A stretch of 64,000 nt of DNA, taken from contig NZ_WFGV02000008.1 of assembly GCF_010095445.2 (NCBI RefSeq), positions 93,167 through 157,166 of the forward strand. The letters run 5' to 3'. Source of the stretch: Pseudomonas sp. TNT3. Lineage in GTDB: Bacteria; Pseudomonadota; Gammaproteobacteria; Pseudomonadales; Pseudomonadaceae. The notes under the pieces were generated by a model. The model was not told the DNA's origin. It was given only the letters and a program-made list of their open reading frames with translations, and ran no database searches. Positions within the stretch are counted from its first letter, which is position 1. Each line of letters opens with the position of its first letter. Shown here one piece after another: positions 47,819 to 54,932 of this stretch. The position numbers were made by a program, and so were the translations under genes.

Positions 47819-49112
47819 ATCCTTATCGGCCGTCATTGATCGTGCAGCTCGAAAGCCCAGCGCTTCCATGGGAGAGTGGTTTGGAAAATCGATAAAACTG
47901 AGCGACGGTGGATTCTGGGGGCAGTTCTTGGGTGGGCAGTCCAGTTCCGGAAAAACGGTGAACGTCGATAACGCCATGAAACTATCGGCGGTCTGGTCCT
48001 GTGTACGGATCATCTCTACCTCGGTGGCAGGATTGCCCCTCGGCGTTTACCGCCGAGAGTTGGATGGCGGCAGGAGCGATGCCCGCGATTTCCCGATCTA
48101 CGACGTCATCCACACCAGTCCCAACGAAGACATGACCGCCTTTCAGTTCTGGCAGGCGATGGTCTCTGCCATGTTACTGCGGGGCAACGCTTTCGCCGAG
48201 ATCATGCGGATTGGAGGACGGATCGTTGCATTGGATTTCCTTTTGCCATCAAGGGTCGACCTCGAGCTTGATGCCGATGGCCGTGTTGCGTATTGGTTTC
48301 GACCGAGAAAAGGCGCCAGACGTAAAATCGAGCGCGAAGATATGCTGCACATCCCGGCCTTCAGCCTGGATGGTCGAGTAGGGCTGTCAGCCATCCGCTA
48401 TGGCGCGGATGTATTCGGCGCTGCGATGTCAGCGGATGACGCTGCTAACGGCACCTTCAAAAACGGGCTTCTGCCTGCGGTGGCTTTCAAAGTCGACCGT
48501 GTACTCAAGCCCGAGCAGCGGGAAGAATTCCGGGACTACGTGAAACAAGTGTCGGGTGCGCTGAACGCTGGTCGCTCGCCTGTGCTGGAGCAGGGCATTA
48601 CCCCAGAGTCGATCGGGATAAACCCTGTTGACGCTCAATTGTTGGAGTCCAGGGGTTATAGCATTGAGGAGGTCTGTCGTTGGTTCGGGGTTCCTCCTTG
48701 GATGGTCGGCAAGACCGATGCCGGTAGCAATTGGGGGACTGGCCTCGAACAGCAAATGATCGCTTTCCTCACCTTCAGCATCAGCTCGATCACCAATCAG
48801 ATACAGCAGTGTGTGAACAAACGTCTTTTGACTGCAGTTGAGCGCCGCACTTTTTACGCGGAGTACTCTCTGGAAGCGTTTCTCAAAGCGGACAGTGCGG
48901 CCCGGGCTTCGCTGTACAGCACCATGGTGCAGAACGGTATCTACACCCGGGACGATTGCCGCGTTAAAGAGAACCTTCCTCGTAAGGGCGGCAACGCTGC
49001 CGTACTCACCGTACAAACCAACCTCACCCCGATTGATCAATTGGGACAGACAACCGACGGGCAGGCTGCGCAGGCCGCGTTGAAAAACTGGCTCGGCCAG
49101 AACCAGGAGTAA
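47811..49112 (+). CDS. Portal protein, HK97 type
   Basis: 433 residues starting at GTG. Sequence pattern of HK97 gp3-like portals: MKLSAVWSCVRIISTSVAGLPLGVYRR, HTSPNEDMTAFQFWQAMVSAMLLRGNAFAEI and SIEEVCRWFGVPPWMVG. A dodecamer of it forms the DNA channel and tail attachment vertex of the head. Followed 3 bases later by the protease gene. Confidence 0.95.
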   Translation: MNKSLSAVIDRAARKPSASMGEWFGKSIKLSDGGFWGQFLGGQSSSGKTVNVDNAMKLSAVWSCVRIISTSVAGLPLGVYRRELDGGRSDARDFPIYDVIHTSPNEDMTAFQFWQAMVSAMLLRGNAFAEIMRIGGRIVALDFLLPSRVDLELDADGRVAYWFRPRKGARRKIEREDMLHIPAFSLDGRVGLSAIRYGADVFGAAMSADDAANGTFKNGLLPAVAFKVDRVLKPEQREEFRDYVKQVSGALNAGRSPVLEQGITPESIGINPVDAQLLESRGYSIEEVCRWFGVPPWMVGKTDAGSNWGTGLEQQMIAFLTFSISSITNQIQQCVNKRLLTAVERRTFYAEYSLEAFLKADSAARASLYSTMVQNGIYTRDDCRVKENLPRKGGNAAVLTVQTNLTPIDQLGQTTDGQAAQAALKNWLGQNQE

Positions 49113-49115
49113 GCA

Positions 49116-49979
49116 ATGGCGCTGAATATCAAAGCCAGCGGCTTCCGCTGCGAGCTGAGCCCTCGTGCGCTCGAGATGTGGAATCCGGATATCCGTGCGG
49201 CCATGGAAACCGGAACGGACACCATCACCATGTACGGGATCATCGGTGAGGACTGGTGGGGCGAGGGCGTGACGGTGAAGCGGGTGGACGCGGCACTACG
49301 TGCCATCGGCGACAAGCCCGTCACCGTGTACATCAACTCGCCCGGCGGGGACATGTTTGAAGGCATCGCGATCTACAACCGTTTGCGTGAACATTCTCAA
49401 GAGGTCACCACTAAGGTATTGGGCCTGGCCGCCTCAGCTGCGTCCGTCATTGCAATGGCCGGCGAAAAGCGTGAGGTAGCAAAAACTGCCTTCCTGATGA
49501 TTCACAACTGCTGGACCTATTTTGCCGGGAATCGACACGCCATCCGTGAGCTGGCCGACACCATGGAAGAGTTCGACCGCGCGATGATTGGTCTTTATGC
49601 AGACACAAGCGGTCAGGATGAGAAGACCGTCGAGACGATGCTGGATGCGGAAACCTATATGGGCGGCGCCACTGCCATGGACAAAGGTTTCGCCACCGGG
49701 CTTATTTCCGCCGATGAGGTGAAGGAAGCCGCCGACCAGGAGCAGAGCCAAGCGCATTCTGCCCGTCGTCTGGATGCGGCCCTCGCCAAGTCCGGAATGC
49801 CCCGCACCGAAAGACGCAAACTACTTTCCGAAATCAAGACCGGTACGCCTAGCGCTGCCGGCGGCGACACGCTTCGCGCTGTCGTGCCGGGTATGCCTTG
49901 CGCTGCCCTTGATGTATCCGCGTTTGAAGAAACCGCAACCCAGGCGTCTGCATTACGGAACCTCATTCCTATTCGCTAA
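49116..49979 (+). CDS. ClpP-like prohead protease
   Basis: 287 residues. The ClpP fold is visible: VYINSPGGDMFEGIAIYNRLR, catalytic Ser107 in GLAASAAS, His130 in MIHNCW, with the Asp in the EEFDRAMIGLYAD helix region. The C-terminal 80 residues are a scaffold-like tail. It trims the capsid and perhaps scaffold proteins during head maturation. Confidence 0.93.
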   Translation: MALNIKASGFRCELSPRALEMWNPDIRAAMETGTDTITMYGIIGEDWWGEGVTVKRVDAALRAIGDKPVTVYINSPGGDMFEGIAIYNRLREHSQEVTTKVLGLAASAASVIAMAGEKREVAKTAFLMIHNCWTYFAGNRHAIRELADTMEEFDRAMIGLYADTSGQDEKTVETMLDAETYMGGATAMDKGFATGLISADEVKEAADQEQSQAHSARRLDAALAKSGMPRTERRKLLSEIKTGTPSAAGGDTLRAVVPGMPCAALDVSAFEETATQASALRNLIPIR

Positions 49980-50006
49980 ACGACTGAATCAGCAAACCAA
50001 TTAGTA

Positions 50007-50028
50007 ACCGCCCAAGTGGCGGTTTTTT
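50007..50028 (+). terminator. Hairpin with T-run between protease and capsid genes
   Basis: ACCGCC (50007-50012), loop CAAGT, GGCGGT (50018-50023), then TTTTT. It would lower or process the upstream message, or mark an independent capsid transcript. Confidence 0.65.
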
Positions 50029-50050
50029 CATTTCTGAAGGAAACAAAATC

Positions 50051-51247
50051 ATGCCAGTCGATCTTTCCCAAATTGAAGCTTCCCAGAAGAAAACTCAGGA
50101 TGATCTGAAAGCCGTTGGCGATCAGATCAAAACGTATGCCGAGCGCACCGAGAAGGAAATCAAAGCTTCCGGTGAAATGCAGGCAGAAACCCGCGGTAAG
50201 GTGGACGAACTTCTGCTCAAACAAGGCGAGCTGCAGGCCCGTGTGCAGGAGGCCGAACAGAAGCTGGTCAACGCAGGCAAGCAACATGATCCTGAGATTC
50301 AGCAATCGGCTGGTCAGCTGGTGTCAGCCAAAATGCAGGAGGAGGGAGTTAGCAGCTCGTTCCGTGGTTCTCGCCGCGTCGAGGTCCCTCGGGCTGCGCT
50401 GACCTCGGCCCCTGCGTCGGGTGGCGCACTGGTGCCAGCTGAACGCCTCGGTGTCATTCTCACTCCCCAACGCCGATTGACTATTCGCGATTTGGTTGCC
50501 CCGGGTACCACTGGCTCTAACGCGGTGGAGTACGTGCGCGAGACCGGTTTTACCAACAACGCCGCGATTGTCGGTGAGGGGTTGGCCAAGCCTTACAGCG
50601 AACTGACCTTCGGATTGGAAAACGCCAACGTTCGCACGATCGCGCACCTGTTTAAAGGCAGTCGCCAGATCCTCGATGATGCTGCCGCTTTGCAAAGCTA
50701 CATCGATGCCCGGGCTCGATACGGTTTGCTGCTCGCTGAGGAAGCGCAGCTTCTTTACGGTAATGGTACCGGGAACAACCTGCACGGCATCATCCCGCAG
50801 GCTCAAGCATATGTATCGCCGGCCGGCATCATCGTCGAAGCAGAGCAACGCATCGATCGCATTCGACTGGCGTTGCTCCAGGCAACACTGGCTGAATTTC
50901 CATCCACAGGCATCGTGCTCAACCCGATTGACTGGGCCGCAATCGAGCTGCTTAAAGACGGCGAAAACCGTTACATCATCGGCAAGCCCCAAGAAGGCAC
51001 TTCGCCGCGACTGTGGAATCTGCCAGTGGTTGAAACACAGGCGATTGTCCAAAACCAATTCCTTACAGGTGCATTCAGCCTGGCTGCGCAAATCTTTGAT
51101 CGCATGGGCATCGAAGTACTTGTCTCGACAGAGAACGACAAAGACTTCGAGAACAACATGGTCACCATCCGCGCCGAGGAACGCCTGGCGTTCGCGGTGT
51201 ATCGACCTGAAGCATTCGTAACTGGCCCGCTGATCGCGGCACCTTAA
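50051..51247 (+). CDS. Major capsid protein, HK97 family
   Basis: 398 residues. The N-terminal 110 residues are a coiled-coil delta/scaffold region (SQIEASQKKTQDDLKAVGDQ). After a probable cleavage point near residue 110-130 the HK97 fold begins (VPAERLGVILTPQRRLTIRDLVAPG, SRQILDDAAALQSYIDARARYGLLLAEEAQLLYGNG). It forms the icosahedral head. A GAGTCGCC/GGCGGCTC hairpin (51265-51284) follows the stop. Confidence 0.95.
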   Translation: MPVDLSQIEASQKKTQDDLKAVGDQIKTYAERTEKEIKASGEMQAETRGKVDELLLKQGELQARVQEAEQKLVNAGKQHDPEIQQSAGQLVSAKMQEEGVSSSFRGSRRVEVPRAALTSAPASGGALVPAERLGVILTPQRRLTIRDLVAPGTTGSNAVEYVRETGFTNNAAIVGEGLAKPYSELTFGLENANVRTIAHLFKGSRQILDDAAALQSYIDARARYGLLLAEEAQLLYGNGTGNNLHGIIPQAQAYVSPAGIIVEAEQRIDRIRLALLQATLAEFPSTGIVLNPIDWAAIELLKDGENRYIIGKPQEGTSPRLWNLPVVETQAIVQNQFLTGAFSLAAQIFDRMGIEVLVSTENDKDFENNMVTIRAEERLAFAVYRPEAFVTGPLIAAP

Positions 51248-51306
51248 TTTCACCACTTTGACGGGAGTCGCCATCAGGCGGCTCTTCCTCATTTGGAGGT
51301 TCGAAA

Positions 51307-51645
51307 ATGTCTCGCGTGAACCAGGTAAAGTCGGAGAAAACCCATGTTGCCGATGGCGACAATGCCATTACCTCGCAAGATCAGAATGTCACTTCTACCG
51401 ATTCGGATTCTCTGGCTTCGACGAGTGTTTCGCCAGTAGTTGATTCGCCACCAATAACCCCCCCGGCATTTGATGCTGATGCTGACGTTAATTCGGGTAA
51501 TCAGATTGTGATCTATCCAGTCCGCAGCTACTTGGACGGAAAAGAAATTCGACAAGCAGGCGGCGTGGGATATGCCTCACCCAAACACGAAGCACTTTTG
51601 TTGATTGCAAAGGGGTTGGCGACTGATACCGACCCCAGGGCTTGA
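51307..51645 (+). CDS. Hypothetical head-region protein (112 aa)
   Basis: Two parts: a low-complexity Ser/Asp/Thr-rich first half (DNAITSQDQNVTSTDSDSLAS) and a short C-terminal domain (IVIYPVRSYLDGKEIRQAGGVGYASPKHEALLLIAKGLA). The latter resembles small head proteins or FluMu-like additions between capsid and connector genes. Function unknown. Its sequence is richer in A/T than the capsid gene. Confidence 0.7.
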   Translation: MSRVNQVKSEKTHVADGDNAITSQDQNVTSTDSDSLASTSVSPVVDSPPITPPAFDADADVNSGNQIVIYPVRSYLDGKEIRQAGGVGYASPKHEALLLIAKGLATDTDPRA

Positions 51646-51646
51646 T

Positions 51647-51988
51647 ATGAACGCTATTTCGACTGATGAAGTGATGCAGCACCTGCGCGCCGAAGTTGAT
51701 GATCGTGCGCATGTCGAACTCCTATTGGCAGCGGCTGAAGACAGCGCTGCGCAGTTTCTGAACCGGCGCTTTTATGCGGATGAACTTTCACTTGCTGCGG
51801 CCGTATCGGATGGCTCTGCCGGAAGTAAACCAATTCTCATAAATTCATCCATTCGAGCGGCATGCCTGCTGATCACCGGCAACCTATACGCGAATAGAGA
51901 AGATGTCGTCGTGGGTACGATTTCGTCCGATCTCCCAATGGGGTCGCGAACTTTGCTAACGCCATATCGCATTGGCTGGGGGGTGTAA
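51647..51988 (+). CDS. Head-tail connector protein (gp6-like)
   Basis: 113 residues from ATG 51647: MNAISTDEVMQHLRAEVDDRAHVELLLAAAEDSAAQFLNR matches the helical adaptor family of HK97 gp6. It binds the portal and forms the first ring of the neck. The stop overlaps the following gene by one base. Confidence 0.85.
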   Translation: MNAISTDEVMQHLRAEVDDRAHVELLLAAAEDSAAQFLNRRFYADELSLAAAVSDGSAGSKPILINSSIRAACLLITGNLYANREDVVVGTISSDLPMGSRTLLTPYRIGWGV

Positions 51989-52308
51989 TGAGAGCAGGTC
52001 CCCTGCGTCACCCGTGCATGCGCCGCGGCTACATCGAAGGCAAAGATGATCTAGGCCAGCCCTCCAAAGTGTGGAGCGATCTCGGAAAAATTTGGGCGGA
52101 GATCAACATCCCTTCCGGCCGAATGTACGAGGCCGCGTCACAGATGCAGGTCACGGTCACTGCAGAAATAAACATCCGCTACCGCAAGGACGTGGTAGCG
52201 GGTCAGCACCTGGTGCACGACGGCATCTCTTACGAAATCATTGCCCCGCTGGCCACCAACCAGCGAGACATGCTCAAGCTCATGTGCAAAACGGTGAAGC
52301 CCAAATGA
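51988..52308 (+). CDS. Head closure (head-tail adaptor) protein
   Basis: 106 residues. GKIWAEINIPSGRMYEAASQMQVTVTAEINIRYRKDVVAGQHLVHDGISYEI is the head-tail joining family pattern (SPP1 gp16/HK97-like). It caps the connector after packaging. Overlaps the next gene by 4 bases. Confidence 0.88.
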   Translation: MRAGPLRHPCMRRGYIEGKDDLGQPSKVWSDLGKIWAEINIPSGRMYEAASQMQVTVTAEINIRYRKDVVAGQHLVHDGISYEIIAPLATNQRDMLKLMCKTVKPK

Positions 52309-52775
52309 GCAACGGATCGTTAACTGTGCAAGGGTTCGGCGAGCTTCAGGCTGATTTTGAAAGGCTGGCCAAGTCTGTCGGGAACAAAATAGTGCGGGAT
52401 GCCGTGATTGCTGGTGCACGAGTGGCCAGAGATGAAGCTCAGAGCAAGGTGCCGGTGCGTACCGGCAAACTGAAGAAGAACATCGTTGCCGTTCGCCTGA
52501 AGCAGTCGGATACACCCGGTGGTGCTACTGCCGGTATCCGGGTGAGAAAACCCACCGGCAAATCCGTCAAATCGCGCAGTCCTGCAGGTAAGAAAGGCCA
52601 GGTCACACAGGCCGATTACGATGCCCCTTTCTACTGGAAGTTTCTGGAGTTGGGCACCTCCAAGATGCAAGCCCATCCGTTCATTCGGCCAGCTTGGGAC
52701 GGTAGCCTGCCTCAAATCGAAAAGGCGGTCGCTGACAAGCTCGCCGAAGGCATCGACAACGCAATCACCGGGTAA
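52305..52775 (+). CDS. HK97 gp10-like tail protein
   Basis: 156 residues from ATG 52305: SLTVQGFGELQADFERLAKSVGNKIVRDAVIAGARVARDEAQSKVPVRTGKLKKNI is typical of the gp10 family, with YDAPFYWKFLELGTSKMQAHPFIRPAW at the end. Part of the neck or tail completion complex. The upstream frame from 52071 is an alternative-frame extension inside the preceding gene and is rejected. Confidence 0.88.
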   Translation: MSNGSLTVQGFGELQADFERLAKSVGNKIVRDAVIAGARVARDEAQSKVPVRTGKLKKNIVAVRLKQSDTPGGATAGIRVRKPTGKSVKSRSPAGKKGQVTQADYDAPFYWKFLELGTSKMQAHPFIRPAWDGSLPQIEKAVADKLAEGIDNAITG

Positions 52776-52781
52776 ACCCCA

Positions 52782-53129
52782 ATGATCGAGAAATCCCTCA
52801 TCGACAGGCTTTCGCCTCTGGTCGACGGGCGAGTGTACTTCGGTGTTGCCCCGGAGGACGCCGCCCAGCCCCGGCTCATCATTCAAACGGTCAGCGGCGC
52901 CGCAGGGTTCACACTTGCAGGCTGGGACGGCTCCAGCGATCTGACGATCCAGCTCGATGCCTGGGGCGAAAGTTACCTCCAAGCGATAACGCTGGCCGGT
53001 CAGGCTTTCTCCGCCATGACCGCGCTCGGCGAAGACTTCACCACCGGTAGCGCTGACCGTCTTCCGGATGCATTTGAAAGCGACACCAAACTTCACAGCG
53101 TGAGCTGGGAATACACCCTGCAACCATAG
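52782..53129 (+). CDS. Tail completion protein (DUF3168)
   Basis: 115 residues: MIEKSLIDRLSPLVDGRVYFGVAPEDAAQPRLIIQ and WGESYLQAITLAGQAFSAM match the DUF3168 tail terminator family. It ends the tail tube and joins it to the head. Followed 8 bases later by the tube gene. Confidence 0.88.
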   Translation: MIEKSLIDRLSPLVDGRVYFGVAPEDAAQPRLIIQTVSGAAGFTLAGWDGSSDLTIQLDAWGESYLQAITLAGQAFSAMTALGEDFTTGSADRLPDAFESDTKLHSVSWEYTLQP

Positions 53130-53137
53130 GAGGCCAC

Positions 53138-53605
53138 ATGGCCGTTCAAAACCCAACGAAAGCCAAGTTCGTCAAAACGCAGGGCACCGCTCTCAGCGTT
53201 TCCAGGCTCACCACCGTCAACCCGAAAGATCCCGATCTGACCTGGGCGGATCTGTCCGTCACGATCAAACAGCCACAGTTTCAGGGCGGCCAGTCTGATG
53301 AGATCGACGTCACCGTACTGGCCAGTGAGGCCAAAGAGTTCACCGTTGGACTGGCCGACAACGGAACATTCAGCATGTCCGGAAACTGGAAGGCGGACGA
53401 CGAAGCGCAGACTGTGTTGCGTACCGCTCGCGCCGATGGCGAACCTCGCGCCTTCAAGTCGGCATTCAAGGACGGCTCGAGCTCGAGCTTCCTGGGGCTG
53501 GTCACCCAGTTCACTTGGGATGCCGCACCGAACGGCACGGTAAACGGAACGTTTAACGTGCGCATCACCGGCGCCGTGTCCTTCGACTTGCCGGTAGCGC
53601 CGTAA
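53138..53605 (+). CDS. Major tail tube protein
   Basis: 155 residues, starting MAVQNPTKAKFVKTQGTAL. Beta-rich with SDEIDVTVLASEAKEFTVGLADNGTFSMSGNW and a C-terminal domain (NGTVNGTFNVRITGAVSFDLP), typical of siphovirus tube proteins. Its start has a strong ribosome site (AGGAGG) for high expression. Stop overlaps the next gene by one base. Confidence 0.88.
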   Translation: MAVQNPTKAKFVKTQGTALSVSRLTTVNPKDPDLTWADLSVTIKQPQFQGGQSDEIDVTVLASEAKEFTVGLADNGTFSMSGNWKADDEAQTVLRTARADGEPRAFKSAFKDGSSSSFLGLVTQFTWDAAPNGTVNGTFNVRITGAVSFDLPVAP

Positions 53606-54078
53606 TGGCTCGCACGAAGAATAGTGTTGCTCCGGATCTGCGGGCCATGGCATTGGACCCAATGCGCAATTTTAAGCATGAGCGCCTGACCATCGAGGAG
53701 TGGGATGGCGCTCAGGTTGTGGTCAGGGCATTGAGTGCTGGTGATTGGGTCGAGTACCGCCGCCGCGCCGCACTTGCGGTGTCGGAGGCCCGGCGGGAGG
53801 TTGCTCCGCCAGTCGACCAGCCAGCGGGGGAAGAGGGTGATGCAGCTTTGTCGGAATCACGGGTAGAAATCCATTCTTCCCCGCTCTATGCGTTTGTTCT
53901 GGTTCGGGCGTTGCTCGACGAGAACAACGCAAGGGTGTTTGCCGATGGGGATGTGCCTGCGGTGGCTGAAGCCTTCAGTCCTGTCCATGACCGACTCGTC
54001 GGAAAAGTTTTCGAGTTGAGTGGTGTTGCGGCCGGTGCTGGCGCGGAAGATCCGGTGGACGCAGCGGGAAACGACTGA
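53605..54078 (+). CDS. Tail assembly chaperone (G-like)
   Basis: 157 residues: HERLTIEEWDGAQVVVRALSAGDWVEYRRRAALAV, then a charged linker and YAFVLVRALLDENNARVFADGDVPAVAEAF. It coats the tape measure during tail assembly. Just before its stop is the slippery heptamer GGGAAAC in the correct phase, so a fraction of ribosomes shift -1 and continue into the next frame to make a GT-like fusion of about 267 residues. Confidence 0.88.
   Translation: MARTKNSVAPDLRAMALDPMRNFKHERLTIEEWDGAQVVVRALSAGDWVEYRRRAALAVSEARREVAPPVDQPAGEEGDAALSESRVEIHSSPLYAFVLVRALLDENNARVFADGDVPAVAEAFSPVHDRLVGKVFELSGVAAGAGAEDPVDAAGND
54066..54072 (+). other. -1 programmed frameshift site GGGAAAC
   Basis: Zero frame reads GCG GGA AAC GAC TGA; slippage gives GGG AAA CGA CTG, entering the frame of 54093-54407 with no stop between. 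The same type of signal (GGGAAAG) joins lambda G and T. Confidence 0.85.
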
Positions 54079-54407
54079 CGGAGGAGCCGGAGTTGGCATT
54101 CATGCTGACTCTTGCCCTCCGGCTCGGCATGACGCTCCAAGACTTACGCGATCGGATGAGCGCGGAGGAGCTGTTCCTTTGGATGGCCTACAACCAGGAG
54201 TCACCACTGAGCGACACGCGAGGCGACATTCAGGCTTCGATTATCGCCGCTTCGATTTTTCAGGCGCAGGGCGCGAAGGTATCTGCCGTGGACCTGCTTC
54301 CGAAGTGGAAAATTGAGCCTGAACAAATTGTTGATGAGGTCGCTCAGGCTGAGGAGGGGGCGGAGCTGCTCAAGGCCTTCTTGATGGCCAGCGTGGAAAC
54401 TAATTAG
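54075..54407 (+). CDS. T-like part of the tail chaperone fusion
   Basis: The frame after the slippage reads through an entry segment into AFMLTLALRLGMTLQDLRDRMSAEELFLWMAYNQE and ends AFLMASVETN, about 111 residues past the shift. The pattern MTLQDLRDRMSAEELFLW is the DUF4035/GpT-type segment. A separate start at TTG 54093 is possible but has no good ribosome site; expression as a fusion is more likely. It is needed for tail length assembly. Confidence 0.82.
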   Translation: MTEEPELAFMLTLALRLGMTLQDLRDRMSAEELFLWMAYNQESPLSDTRGDIQASIIAASIFQAQGAKVSAVDLLPKWKIEPEQIVDEVAQAEEGAELLKAFLMASVETN

Positions 54408-54488
54408 TAAGGGCGCGAAAACTCTGGGTTCAAAGTGGTGCGGTAGCGATGGTAGAGTCTGGAGTTTTTACGTCGGATAGGTGAGCAA

Positions 54489-54875
54489 GTGCTCAAATAC
54501 ACGGAGTTCGATCGTCAAAAGGTCAGAGATCTTTTGGATGAACACGCAGCTGCAGTTAAACGGGACGAGAGGCTCTTAGGTAATCCACACGCAGCTATCG
54601 CGAGAAACAATCAGGAAATTGACCGACTTCGCGAAATAATGAGTGAGTCAGAAAGACGTTCCTTTGATGAATTTCTTGATTCTGAAATGCGAGTCGATGA
54701 ACAAAAGGCCAGGGAAGCTTTGATCATTGCGCGTCACGAGAGCCGAGAAGCTCAGATCGCTTTACAAGGCCGGCAAGACCAGGACGTGCGCGAGGCTGAA
54801 AATGGGTCGAAGATCGTCTGTTATCTCATTTTTGGAGTGATTGGTGTGCTGCTACTGTTGTTCCTTTTTCGTTAG
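54489..54875 (+). CDS. Moron-like membrane protein inserted before the tape measure gene
   Basis: 128 residues starting at GTG. Long acidic/basic helical part (LKYTEFDRQKVRDLLDEHAAAVKRDERLL, NNQEIDRLREIMSESERRSFDEF), then a C-terminal membrane anchor (IVCYLIFGVIGVLLLLFLFR), a tail-anchored protein. It is flanked by 80 bases upstream that could hold a promoter (TTCAAA..TAGAGT) and a terminator downstream, and is lower in GC than the tail genes. These are marks of a moron. Function unknown. Confidence 0.65.
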   Translation: MLKYTEFDRQKVRDLLDEHAAAVKRDERLLGNPHAAIARNNQEIDRLREIMSESERRSFDEFLDSEMRVDEQKAREALIIARHESREAQIALQGRQDQDVREAENGSKIVCYLIFGVIGVLLLLFLFR

Positions 54876-54893
54876 TTTCAAGACGACCAACTG

Positions 54894-54915
54894 ACCCGCC
54901 TCGAGCGGGTTTTTT
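54894..54915 (+). terminator. Intrinsic terminator after the moron-like gene
   Basis: ACCCGC (54894-54899), loop CTCGA, GCGGGT (54905-54910), then TTTTT. It lies inside the tail operon, immediately before the tape measure gene. Confidence 0.85.
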
Positions 54916-54932
54916 ATTGCCTGGAGATAAGT

